NCBI GenBank assembly: GCA_944325235.1
Contig: CALUZE010000044.1
Coordinates: 1 to 9,178 of the forward strand
Length of the DNA stretch: 9,178 nt
DNA from: an uncultured Elusimicrobiales bacterium
GTDB lineage: Bacteria > Elusimicrobiota > Elusimicrobia > Elusimicrobiales > Elusimicrobiaceae
Direction: 5' to 3'
Every line of letters begins with the position of its first letter. Within the stretch, counting starts at the first letter, position 1. This document shows positions 1 through 5,381 of this stretch, in pieces. The translations under genes and the position numbers were made by a program. A model generated the notes under the pieces. That model was not told the origin of the DNA and did no database searches. It saw nothing but the letters and a program-made list of their open reading frames with translations.

Positions 1-353
1 AAACTTATTATTGCGATTCCGGCGATGGACACCATATTAACAACAGCGGCTGCAAAGTGGAAGAAGATTTGCCCTCTTTAAGTGTACCGTTGTTTGTGTA
101 TAAGTATGCGGCGGGTTGGTACTGGCGTGACGTTGGTCCGTTGAGCCAAGGTTGGGTGTGGACGGAACAATGCGGTTGGCCGGATGGCCATTGGACGGAT
201 GACACGAGCTGTGTGCATGGGTTTGGTTTAGACGCTTCCGGTGCCAAACAAAAAACCATTACGTGCGGCGACTGTAAATATAACGTGGAGTTATCGACTG
301 ACTCCAGCGACGAAGAATGGGGCAGCAGCTATTGCGACGGACGTGCCTTCTAG
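1..353 (+). CDS. C-terminal part of a Cys/Trp-rich, probably extracellular protein (partial)
   Basis: The reading frame is open from the window edge (first full codon at position 3) to a TAG at 351-353, so only the last 116 residues are visible and the true start lies outside. A GTG at 57 could be read as a start, but the frame upstream is equally protein-like and shows no ribosome binding site there. The fragment has seven cysteines (fragment residues 4, 17, 57, 70, 88, 91, 111), including a CGDC pair, and a Trp/Tyr/Gly-rich centre with WYWRD and WVWTEQCGW. It has many Asp and Ser residues and no hydrophobic segment. Such composition suits a disulfide-stabilised secreted or surface domain, for example the C-terminal domain of a pilin-like or adhesin-like protein. 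I do not recognise the family, and the export signal, if any, is off the window. A terminator hairpin follows 17 bases after the stop. Confidence 0.7.
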   Translation, partial: TYYCDSGDGHHINNSGCKVEEDLPSLSVPLFVYKYAAGWYWRDVGPLSQGWVWTEQCGWPDGHWTDDTSCVHGFGLDASGAKQKTITCGDCKYNVELSTDSSDEEWGSSYCDGRAF

Positions 354-370
354 TTTAGTATAGATAATTA

Positions 371-406
371 AATGGAAAACCCCCGTAAACACGGGGGCTT
401 TCCATT
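371..406 (+). terminator. Rho-independent terminator of the upstream Cys-rich gene
   Basis: This is a 16-bp stem with one mismatch (A379 against C398) around the loop AAAC at 387-390. The GC core is CCCCCGT/ACGGGGG. On the + strand it is followed by TTTTAT, and on the minus strand by TTTAATT, so it could work in either direction. It lies 17 bases after the stop at 353. Confidence 0.75.
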
Positions 407-415
407 TTATATGTA

Positions 416-584
416 TTTACACAGCACAAACTACTTGAATGCAATAAGCACGGGGGAACAATCCAGTGCTGTATGGCAACTGAGTGGGGCCTTTGGCCTG
501 GGAAAGGATAAATACCCTGAGACTTCTCTGCGAAAATATTCCAGGAAGCGTGCCTAGAACAATCAGACAATGCAAAAAGTGAAA
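416..584 (+). ncRNA. Candidate structured RNA between the two terminators (speculative)
   Basis: This 354-630 gap holds no convincing protein gene. On the + strand, GCACG (448-452) can pair with CGTGC (549-553), and GGAA (455-458) with TTCC (539-542), forming an outer closing helix. Inside lie a hairpin CAGTGC/GCAACTG (464-469 with 476-482, one bulge), GGCC-TTT-GGCC (488-498) and GGG/CCC (500-502 with 515-517). A weak promoter-like pair, TTTACA (416-421) and TGCAAT (440-445) with an 18-nt spacer, would start transcription near 452, and the perfect hairpin at 585-618 would end it, giving an RNA of about 165 nt. Size and long-range closure resemble 6S-type RNAs, but I see no diagnostic primary sequence. 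The pairing is hand-drawn, and the RNA could equally lie on the other strand or not exist. Confidence 0.22.
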
Positions 585-618
585 ACAAAAACCCCGCTCG
601 TTAGAGCGGGGTTTTTGT
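585..618 (-). terminator. Bidirectional terminator downstream of glnA
   Basis: This is a perfect 15-bp stem (585-599 with 604-618) with a 4-base loop. Its core is CCCCGCTC/GAGCGGGG, flanked by A5 on one side and T5 on the other. On the minus strand it lies 12 bases after the glnA stop. Its symmetry means it would also stop + strand transcription from the candidate RNA region. Confidence 0.9.
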
Positions 619-630
619 GTCAAAATAACC

Positions 631-1980
631 TTACAGTACGGAGAGGTATTTTTCCAATTCGTAGCTGGACACGTGCGTGCGGTAGTTGTCCCATTCAATG
701 TCTTTGTTGGCAATGAATTTGTTGAACGTATGTTCGCCCAGCACTTTGCGTACCAGTTCCGAATGGCGCGTGCAGTTCACGGCTTCATACAGGTAGGCGG
801 GCAACGTATCAATGCCGCGTTTTTTGCGTTCTTCCGGCGTCATCTGGAAGATGTTTTCTTCCGTCATGGCCGGCGCTTCCAGCTTGCGTTTGATGCCGTC
901 TAAACCTGCGCCCAGCATTACGGCAAAGGCCAAATACGGGTTGCAGGCCGGGTCCGGGAAGCGGCATTCAATGCGGGTGGCGTTGGGCTTGCCCTGTTTG
1001 GCTTGCGGGATGCGCACCAGCGCGCTGCGGTTCTTGCGGCCCCAGGCGATGTAGGCGGGGGCTTCAAAGCCCGGCACCAGGCGTTTATAGGAGTTTACCC
1101 ACTGGTCCGTAACGGAGCAGATTTCCTTTACGTTGGCCAAAATGCCGGCAATGTAGTGGCGGGCGGTTTTGGAAAGGTACAGCGGGTCTTTGGCGTCAAA
1201 AAACGCGTTGGAACCGTTGGCAAACAGCGATTGGTGCACGTGCATCCCGCTGCCGTTCACGCCGGCCAGCGGCTTGGGCATAAAGGTGGCATACATCCCG
1301 TTTAGCGCGGCCACTTGCTTGACGACCGTGCGGTAGGTGATGACCTGGTCGGCCATTTTCATCGCTTCGTCGTAGCGCAGGTCAATTTCGTGCTGGGAGG
1401 GGGCCACTTCGTGGTGGGAGTATTCCACGTGGATGCCCAGCTTTTCCAGCATTTGCATCGTCTGGCGGCGTACGGCGTAGGAAGAATCCAGCGGGATGGT
1501 GTCAAAGTAGCCGCCGCAGTCCAGCGTTTCGGGGTGTTTGTTGTCTTTAAAATAGAAGTATTCCAGCTCGGGGCCGACCATAAATTGATCAAAGCCGGCT
1601 TTTTTCATTTCGGCCAGGTTCTTTTTTAAGATGTAGCGCGGGTCCCCTTCAAACTGTTTGCCTTCGGTGGTTTTAATATCGCAGAAGAAGCGGGCAATCG
1701 GCGCGCCGGTCAAGTCGGGCGGGAACATCTGGAATGTGTCCAAATCCGGCAGGGCCACCAGGTCCGATTCATACAAGCGGGCAAACCCTTCCACGGACGA
1801 ACCGTCAAACCCCATACCTTCATTCATAGCGTATTCAAATTCCCGGTACGAAAGAGAGAGCGACTTTAAATTCCCCAAAATATCCACAAACCACAGCTTA
1901 ATGATTTGGATATTATTGCGTTCGGCCGCCGCCAAAATTTCTTTAATTTTTTCCTTTTCTTCAGCATTTCTTTGAATCAT
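631..1980 (-). CDS. glnA: Glutamine synthetase, type I (GSI-alpha-like)
   Basis: This cytoplasmic enzyme joins glutamate and ammonia using ATP to make glutamine, the central nitrogen-assimilation step; the family forms dodecamers. The 449-residue product has the beta-grasp N-terminal domain (about 15-100) and the catalytic domain (about 105-449). Visible motifs are FDGSSVEG (58-65), GPELEYF with metal ligands E138 and E140, SHHEVAPSQHEID (188-200), NGSGMH (242-247), NSYKRLVPGFEAP (296-308, flap Glu306), NRSALVRIP (317-325) and ECRFPDP (338-344). The length and end match the short GSI-alpha type (Bacillus GlnA is about 444 residues). At the adenylylation-site equivalent the sequence is NIFQMTPEE, with Phe378 where the E. 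coli type has Tyr, so adenylylation control is unlikely. I chose the ATG at 1980 because AGAGGA precedes it; an in-frame ATG at 2046 has no ribosome binding site and would add 22 non-conserved residues. The gene has its own terminator. Confidence 0.97.
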   Translation of the reverse strand: MIQRNAEEKEKIKEILAAAERNNIQIIKLWFVDILGNLKSLSLSYREFEYAMNEGMGFDGSSVEGFARLYESDLVALPDLDTFQMFPPDLTGAPIARFFCDIKTTEGKQFEGDPRYILKKNLAEMKKAGFDQFMVGPELEYFYFKDNKHPETLDCGGYFDTIPLDSSYAVRRQTMQMLEKLGIHVEYSHHEVAPSQHEIDLRYDEAMKMADQVITYRTVVKQVAALNGMYATFMPKPLAGVNGSGMHVHQSLFANGSNAFFDAKDPLYLSKTARHYIAGILANVKEICSVTDQWVNSYKRLVPGFEAPAYIAWGRKNRSALVRIPQAKQGKPNATRIECRFPDPACNPYLAFAVMLGAGLDGIKRKLEAPAMTEENIFQMTPEERKKRGIDTLPAYLYEAVNCTRHSELVRKVLGEHTFNKFIANKDIEWDNYRTHVSSYELEKYLSVL

Positions 1981-2046
1981 AAGTCCTCTTGTTGGAAGCG
2001 TATAGATTCGGGTACAGGGAGCAACCAACAATTTTTTATTGTACAT

Positions 2047-2082
2047 TTTTTTGGCAGGTGCGGTATATTATTTTTTGGCAGG
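2047..2082. repeat. 12-bp direct repeat upstream of glnA
   Basis: TTTTTTGGCAGG occurs at 2047-2058 and again at 2071-2082, a 24-bp offset, between the preceding gene's terminator and the glnA start. On the glnA strand it reads CCTGCCAAAAAA. A pair of sites at a near-helical spacing could be an operator, but no regulator is suggested by the window. No glnA promoter is obvious: TTGGTT-16-TCTATA, ending near 2000 on the minus strand, is the best match I could find and it is weak. Confidence 0.35.
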
Positions 2083-2094
2083 CAAAAAAGGCAT

Positions 2095-2120
2095 AAAAAA
2101 CCCCGCCTGGTCAGGCGGGG
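2095..2120 (-). terminator. Terminator of the 2129-2794 gene
   Basis: This is a perfect 8-bp stem CCCCGCCT/AGGCGGGG (2101-2108 with 2113-2120) with a 4-base loop. On the minus strand it is followed by six T (complement of 2095-2100), and it begins 8 bases after the stop codon. It isolates glnA from the upstream array. Confidence 0.9.
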
Positions 2121-2128
2121 TAAAAAAC

Positions 2129-2794
2129 TTATTTGTTTTCTTGAGTTTTGGGGGCTACGGGCGTGATGCGCGTTTTAAAGCGGCAGCGGTGTTCCCCGTT
2201 AATCAAGTGTTTGGGATTGTTTAAATCCTTCCCGCAATCGGGGCAGGTGGAGCGGCACGGAGCCAATTCCTGCGCCGGGCATTTTTGGTAGTCTTTCACA
2301 ATCGGGTTCCCGCAGTAAATGCAGTATTCGGTCTTTTTGGCGGGAGCGGCTTTTGCGCCCTGTTCCGATACGACCTTGTAATAATAGTCCAGCGTGTGTT
2401 TGGCATATCCGCCGTGTTCCTCTCTGTCTTTTTGCAGCAAGGCTTCGGCCTGGTGGAGCAAGGCAGGGTCGCGGTCGGGCGTGGTAACGGCTTCGCTCGC
2501 CGGCTGGCGGCCGGATTTAAGCAAATCATAGTAATATTCCAAAGTGTGTTTGGCGTAGCCGTCGTGCTCGTCCCGGTCTTTTTGCAACAGGGCTTCAGCT
2601 TGGTGGAGCAGTCCTTCTTCGTGGCGTTGCTGCGAGTTTCTCGCGGCTTTTACAATGGAGCGTTCCAACTGGCTGTCATTTTTGGCGCCCAGAGACCATT
2701 GCTCGTTGGCGTGCGGGTCGTGCGATTGGGCAAAAGCCGGCGCGGCCAAAACAACTGCGGTTAATGCAACTAGCATTTTAGAAATTGCTTTCAT
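2129..2794 (-). CDS. Secreted protein with two 30-residue repeats and a C-terminal Cys-knuckle domain
   Basis: I do not recognise this 221-residue protein. It opens with a clear Sec signal peptide (residues 1-22, cleavage at AFA|QS), so the mature chain is exported. Residues 62-91 and 112-141 are near-identical repeats beginning LLHQAEALLQKDR and ending in a TLEYYY/TLDYYY helix. They are probably amphipathic helices separated by a 20-residue linker rich in Pro, Thr and charge. The C-terminal part has seven cysteines (158, 161, 172, 180, 184, 187, 204) in two CxxCG knuckles, YCIYCGNPI and TCPDCGKDL. These resemble the knuckles of the two genes upstream in the array. They could bind zinc or form disulfides; neither is shown. 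The ATG at 2794 is well placed after GGAGG. The gene is probably monocistronic: it has its own boxed promoter (2839-2880) and terminator (2095-2120). Confidence 0.85.
   Translation of the reverse strand: MKAISKMLVALTAVVLAAPAFAQSHDPHANEQWSLGAKNDSQLERSIVKAARNSQQRHEEGLLHQAEALLQKDRDEHDGYAKHTLEYYYDLLKSGRQPASEAVTTPDRDPALLHQAEALLQKDREEHGGYAKHTLDYYYKVVSEQGAKAAPAKKTEYCIYCGNPIVKDYQKCPAQELAPCRSTCPDCGKDLNNPKHLINGEHRCRFKTRITPVAPKTQENK
2372..2611 (-). repeat. Internal tandem repeat (2372-2461 and 2522-2611)
   Basis: Two 90-bp copies lie 150 bp apart inside the 2129-2794 gene. By eye they differ at only a handful of protein positions (for example RDEHDGY against REEHGGY), while their third codon positions have diverged. 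This suggests an older intragenic duplication kept under protein-level selection. Confidence 0.8.
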
Positions 2795-2838
2795 CCTTCC
2801 TCCATAAATCGGTAATATTCCTATCTTTCCTTACTTTT

Positions 2839-2880
2839 AGTGTAGCCAAAATGGACGGGTTTGCAAAGGGCCTTTGGACC
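2839..2880 (-). promoter_or_regulatory. Boxed promoter of the 2129-2794 gene
   Basis: On the minus strand the box GGTCCAAAGGCCC (2880 down to 2868) is followed after 23 nt by the -10-like hexamer TACACT (2844-2839). A -35-like TTTGCA directly abuts the box with a 17-nt spacer. AAAAGTAAGG follows the -10. The predicted leader to the ATG at 2794 is about 38 nt. The same architecture precedes the next three genes of the array. Confidence 0.75.
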
Positions 2881-2892
2881 CAAGTTTTTTGG

Positions 2893-2925
2893 AAAAAAAG
2901 GCCTATTTTAAAAATAGGCCTTTTT
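2893..2925 (-). terminator. Terminator of the 2941-3627 gene
   Basis: This is a 14-bp stem (2895-2908 with 2912-2925) with the core AGGCCTATTT/AAATAGGCCT and a 3-base loop. On the minus strand it is followed by seven T. It lies 15 bases beyond the stop and is nearly the same hairpin as the one after the neighbouring paralogue. Confidence 0.88.
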
Positions 2926-2940
2926 AAAATCCTCTGCCGG

Positions 2941-3627
2941 TTATTTATGGCAGGTATGCCGTACGCCGTGGTAAAGCTCGTCAATGGAGTATTCCGCACC
3001 GCATTTGGGGCAGTAGGAATCTTGGTCGGCTTGTTCCTGGCGTTCTTGTTCCGCTTGTTCTAACGCTTTTTCTTGTTCGGCGTCTTTGGCGCAGAAGGCA
3101 TTGTAATCGGCCGCGGAGCAGTGCTGACCGGGGCGGAAGCTTTTGCCGCAGCGGTAGCAGGTATGATTTTTGGACGCGTCTTTCGGCGCGGGCAGACACA
3201 TCACATCGGGGTCTTGCGGGCAGCGGCGGCCGAGGCGTTCATCCGTAATCGGTTCCCCGCAGGTGCGGCATTTTTCGTAATTGGCGTCGTTGTGGGGGTC
3301 GCCGCCTTTAAAGTACGGGTTGCGGTTGCTGGGTTGTTCTTTCGGCTGGGATTCGTGATCGGAAAACGCGGCAAAAGAGATGGTCTTGCTGCAATCTTGC
3401 AAGATATTCTTGCCCTGCTCTTTTTCCTGGCGTTCGTAGGCTTCTTGGGCTTGTTTGATTTGGCGGATGATTTTATTGCCAAATTTTTGCATATCATCTT
3501 GCTTCTTTAACGGAGCGGTCAATTTTTCAGTCAGTTTCGGGCCGTTCCATACCAGGCGTTGGGCATATGCGGCCGGTGCAACGCAAACAGCAACTGCTAA
3601 CAACAAAAGGACGGACAGTTTTTTCAT
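2941..3627 (-). CDS. Secreted Cys-knuckle protein, one-module form
   Basis: The family is not one I recognise. The 228-residue product has a Sec signal peptide (1-22, AYA|QR). A charged, helix-prone segment (about 40-75, rich in Gln, Lys and Glu) follows, then a cysteine module at 120-179. The module's order is CRTCGEPITDE, CPQDPDVMC, a PAPK spacer, CYRCGK, then GQHC and a last Cys at 179. A Glu/Gln-rich helix (about 183-203) links to a third knuckle CPKCG (206-210) with a final Cys at 226. The mature protein has 12 cysteines. From residue 103 to the end it is almost identical to the C-terminal half of the 3776-4543 protein. The start at 3627 has GGAG six bases upstream; an ATG four codons earlier lacks a ribosome binding site. 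Zinc binding is a guess from CxxCG spacing, and disulfides are equally possible in an exported protein. The gene has its own promoter (3673-3714) and terminator. Confidence 0.87.
   Translation of the reverse strand: MKKLSVLLLLAVAVCVAPAAYAQRLVWNGPKLTEKLTAPLKKQDDMQKFGNKIIRQIKQAQEAYERQEKEQGKNILQDCSKTISFAAFSDHESQPKEQPSNRNPYFKGGDPHNDANYEKCRTCGEPITDERLGRRCPQDPDVMCLPAPKDASKNHTCYRCGKSFRPGQHCSAADYNAFCAKDAEQEKALEQAEQERQEQADQDSYCPKCGAEYSIDELYHGVRHTCHK
2942..3321 (-). repeat. Duplicated segment, copy 1 (pairs with 3777-4156)
   Basis: Positions 2942-3195 match 3777-4030 base for base by eye (254 bp, offset 835). The next 61 bp (3196-3256) carry 13 differences, and then 3257-3321 (65 bp) match exactly again. 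Terminator hairpins beyond the stop codons are also alike, so the duplicated unit extends past the coding region. Confidence 0.93.
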
Positions 3628-3672
3628 AGATTTCTCCATTAGTTATTAAAAGAAAGTTTACTGCTTACCTTC

Positions 3673-3714
3673 AGTATGATAAAAAAACAGGATTTAAAAA
3701 AGAGTCTTTGGGCC
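3673..3714 (-). promoter_or_regulatory. Boxed promoter of the 2941-3627 gene
   Basis: On the minus strand the box is GGCCCAAAGACTC (3714 down to 3702), the most divergent of the four copies. The -10-like CATACT (3678-3673) starts exactly 23 nt after it and is followed by GAAGGTAAGC. The -35 position is a run of T. The leader to the ATG at 3627 would be about 39 nt. Confidence 0.7.
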
Positions 3715-3725
3715 TATATTATGGC

Positions 3726-3758
3726 AAAAAAAAGGCCTATTTAAAAATAGGCCTTTTT
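3726..3758 (-). terminator. Terminator of the 3776-4543 gene
   Basis: The stem AAAAAGGCCTATT pairs with its complement (about 3729-3742 with 3745-3758) over a very short AT loop, followed on the minus strand by eight T. It starts 17 bases after the stop and is nearly identical to the hairpin at 2893-2925. Confidence 0.88.
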
Positions 3759-3775
3759 AAAACCGTTCCCGGCTG

Positions 3776-4543
3776 CTATTTATGGCAGGTATGCCGTACG
3801 CCGTGGTAAAGCTCGTCAATGGAGTATTCCGCACCGCATTTGGGGCAGTAGGAATCTTGGTCGGCTTGTTCCTGGCGTTCTTGTTCCGCTTGTTCTAACG
3901 CTTTTTCTTGTTCGGCGTCTTTGGCGCAGAAGGCATTGTAATCGGCCGCGGAGCAGTGCTGACCGGGGCGGAAGCTTTTGCCGCAGCGGTAGCAGGTATG
4001 ATTTTTGGACGCGTCTTTCGGCGCGGGCAGGCACATAATATCCGGGTCCTGCGGGCAGTGACGATAGAGGCGTTCGTCGGTAATCGGTTCTCCGCAGGTG
4101 CGGCATTTTTCGTAATTGGCGTCGTTGTGGGGGTCGCCGCCTTTAAAGTACGGGTTATTAGGAGCGGCCTTCAACGCGCGGGACAGGGTAGTCGTGCATA
4201 ACGAGGTATAGCCCGCGGCAGCTTTGCAGTGCTGGCCTTTAAAGCGGATTTTTTCGCCGCAGACGACACACGTTTTTTCTTTCGGCGCCGGGCAGCAGAA
4301 CACGTCCGGGTCCTGCGGACATTTGGTGTATTTGTTTTCGTCGGTGATAGTGCGTCCGCACCAAATGCATTTGGGGGCTTTTTCGCGTGCGGCTTTTACC
4401 GAGCGGACCAGCTTGCGGTCCATTTCGGACAGTTGCTTTTTGGAAAACTGCTTGCCCTGCAAACTATTTGCCGATTGGGCAAATACGGGCATGGATACGA
4501 CTAATGCGGCAAGTACAGCTACAACCCATCTGTGGTTTTTCAT
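3776..4543 (-). CDS. Secreted Cys-knuckle protein, two-module form
   Basis: This 255-residue relative of the 2941-3627 protein carries the cysteine module twice. After a Sec signal peptide (1-22, VFA|QS) and a short basic helix (about 35-57), module 1 spans 59-116: CIWCGRTITDE, CPQDPDVFC, CVVCGEK, GQHCKAA, C116. Module 2 spans 147-206: CRTCGEPITDE, CPQDPDIMC, CYRCGK, GQHCSAA, C206. A Glu/Gln-rich linker leads to the terminal knuckle CPKCG (233-237) and C253. The mature chain has 20 cysteines. The modules share the pattern CxxCGxxITDE, CPQDPDV/I, PAPK, CxxCG, GQHC and Y-x3-C, so module duplication within the gene is clear. Function is unknown; metal binding, redox or a structural disulfide role are all possible. 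The ATG at 4543 follows AAGGAGAT. It has its own boxed promoter (4593-4634) and terminator. Confidence 0.87.
   Translation of the reverse strand: MKNHRWVVAVLAALVVSMPVFAQSANSLQGKQFSKKQLSEMDRKLVRSVKAAREKAPKCIWCGRTITDENKYTKCPQDPDVFCCPAPKEKTCVVCGEKIRFKGQHCKAAAGYTSLCTTTLSRALKAAPNNPYFKGGDPHNDANYEKCRTCGEPITDERLYRHCPQDPDIMCLPAPKDASKNHTCYRCGKSFRPGQHCSAADYNAFCAKDAEQEKALEQAEQERQEQADQDSYCPKCGAEYSIDELYHGVRHTCHK
3777..4156 (-). repeat. Duplicated segment, copy 2 (pairs with 2942-3321)
   Basis: This is the partner of the copy at 2942-3321. Its flanks are unlike the other copy upstream of 4156, where this gene continues into its first cysteine module while the neighbour has an unrelated helical segment. The stop codons differ (TAG here, TAA in the other copy) immediately outside the exact match. 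Confidence 0.93.
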
Positions 4544-4592
4544 GGTATCTCCTTAATATGACAGCTTTTGTTTGTTACGGCTTCTTACCCAT

Positions 4593-4634
4593 ACTGTATA
4601 AGTTTTCCTATGCCGAGTAAAGGGCCTTTGGGCC
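4593..4634 (-). promoter_or_regulatory. Boxed promoter of the 3776-4543 gene
   Basis: On the minus strand the box GGCCCAAAGGCCC (4634 down to 4622) is followed after 23 nt by TACAGT (4598-4593) and ATGGGTAAGA. The -35 position reads TTTACT, directly against the box. The predicted leader is about 43 nt. The box begins 12 bases from the T tract of the preceding gene's terminator. Confidence 0.75.
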
Positions 4635-4645
4635 TATCCGTACAC

Positions 4646-4678
4646 AAAAAAAGGACCCAGGTTTTGCCTGGGCCCTTT
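4646..4678 (-). terminator. Terminator of the 4697-5218 gene
   Basis: A 9-bp stem with one mismatch, GGACCCAGG/CCTGGGCCC (4653-4661 with 4667-4675), is extended by three A-T pairs and has a 5-base loop. On the minus strand it is followed by seven T. It lies 18 bases after the stop. Confidence 0.88.
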
Positions 4679-4696
4679 GAAAAAACACTTTATAGC

Positions 4697-5218
4697 TTAT
4701 TGGCCAACAATGGTCAGCAACAGTTCAACTGCCAGAATTTGGGATACCCGGTCCGAAATCAAATCTTTAATGTCCGCATTGTTGACGGTGGTCAGGAACA
4801 GCATGACTTTGGCGGATTCGAAGTCTATCTGTTTTTCCGAGAAAAGCGTCTGGTTTTTCAGCACGAGCGTCGTCAACTCCTTCAACACCGGGTCCAGTTC
4901 TTCCGCCACTTCATCGGACGTCGTTTGAATCTTGTTCAAAATGGCCGGAATTTTTTGTTCCATTAAATTCAAGATGGCTTTGTCGTTTTCGGTCAGTTCT
5001 TGTCTTTCGTTATCTTCATCCAGCTGCAGAAGCCCTGCTAAAATAGCGTCGGTCGTGTTTTGAAGGACTTTCTCACTCACCTCTTCATCCTGTACGGCTT
5101 CCGCGGCGGCCGAAACGGACTCTTTAATCATCGCGCTGTTGCTGGACGAATTTCCCGCAAAAACGGTCGTAGATAGCGCCATAGCCGTCAGTAAAACTAA
5201 CAATTTATGTATCTTCAT
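4697..5218 (-). CDS. Small secreted helical protein, no cysteines
   Basis: This protein of 173 residues is not one I recognise. It starts with a typical Sec signal peptide (1-21, VFA|GN). The mature part is acidic and, judging from its regular hydrophobic spacing, mostly helical, with segments such as ILNLMEQKIPAILNKI and LDPVLKELTTLVLKN. Unlike its neighbours it has no cysteine, and it is not similar to them in sequence. It shares with them the boxed promoter (5262-5303), a leader of about 37 nt and its own terminator, which suggests a common regulon rather than common descent. The start at 5218 is preceded by GGGAGG at good spacing and begins the signal peptide; the frame is open upstream to 5278 but that extension is polar and lies over the promoter. 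It might act as a periplasmic chaperone-like or envelope protein, but nothing in the sequence proves this. Confidence 0.82.
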   Translation of the reverse strand: MKIHKLLVLLTAMALSTTVFAGNSSSNSAMIKESVSAAAEAVQDEEVSEKVLQNTTDAILAGLLQLDEDNERQELTENDKAILNLMEQKIPAILNKIQTTSDEVAEELDPVLKELTTLVLKNQTLFSEKQIDFESAKVMLFLTTVNNADIKDLISDRVSQILAVELLLTIVGQ

Positions 5219-5261
5219 AAATCCTCCCGATAAAGACTTCTGTGTGTTTCCTTCTTTTTTT

Positions 5262-5303
5262 ATCATAATACATCTCATGGTTAAAAAACAGGGCCATTGG
5301 ACC
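5262..5303 (-). promoter_or_regulatory. Boxed promoter of the 4697-5218 gene
   Basis: On the minus strand the box GGTCCAATGGCCC (5303 down to 5291) is followed after 23 nt by TATGAT (5267-5262), the best -10 of the four. The -35 position reads TGTTTT. It lacks the GTAAG that follows the -10 in the other three. It sits in the divergent gap between this gene and clpP. Confidence 0.75.
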
Positions 5304-5363
5304 TATTTTACGGAGAAAAAAGGCCCACTTTTTTGTAGGTCCCGGCGGTTTAGGGCGCCAAAA

Positions 5364-5374
5364 TATACTACAAT
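5364..5374 (+). promoter_or_regulatory. Probable -10 region of clpP
   Basis: Two overlapping -10-like hexamers, TATACT (5364-5369) and TACAAT (5369-5374), lie directly before the clpP start. The second would place transcription start at about 5381-5382, on the ATG at 5382. No good -35 is seen at 16-18 nt; GGTTTA (5347-5352) is the closest. Confidence 0.45.
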
Positions 5375-5381
5375 GTTAAAT

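Noticed and set aside
487..499. A fifth copy of the GGYCCAAAGGCCC box (minus strand)
   Set aside because: It matches 11 of 13 positions, but the sequence 23 nt further (GATTGT) is a poor -10, no gene follows on that strand, and GGCC-TTT-GGCC is better explained as a small hairpin.
372..557. A 61-residue + strand open frame in the gap before glnA
   Set aside because: Its start lies inside the terminator hairpin at 371-406, there is no ribosome binding site, and the composition is not protein-like.
1981..2046. Upstream ATG extending GlnA by 22 residues
   Set aside because: It lacks a ribosome binding site, and the added residues precede the conserved N-terminus of the family; the ATG at 1980 has AGAGGA just upstream.
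5139..5381. Upstream extension of ClpP giving a 276-residue protein
   Set aside because: The extra residues overlap the divergent gene's signal peptide and promoter and do not resemble any ClpP propeptide; the normal ClpP N-terminus begins at 5382.
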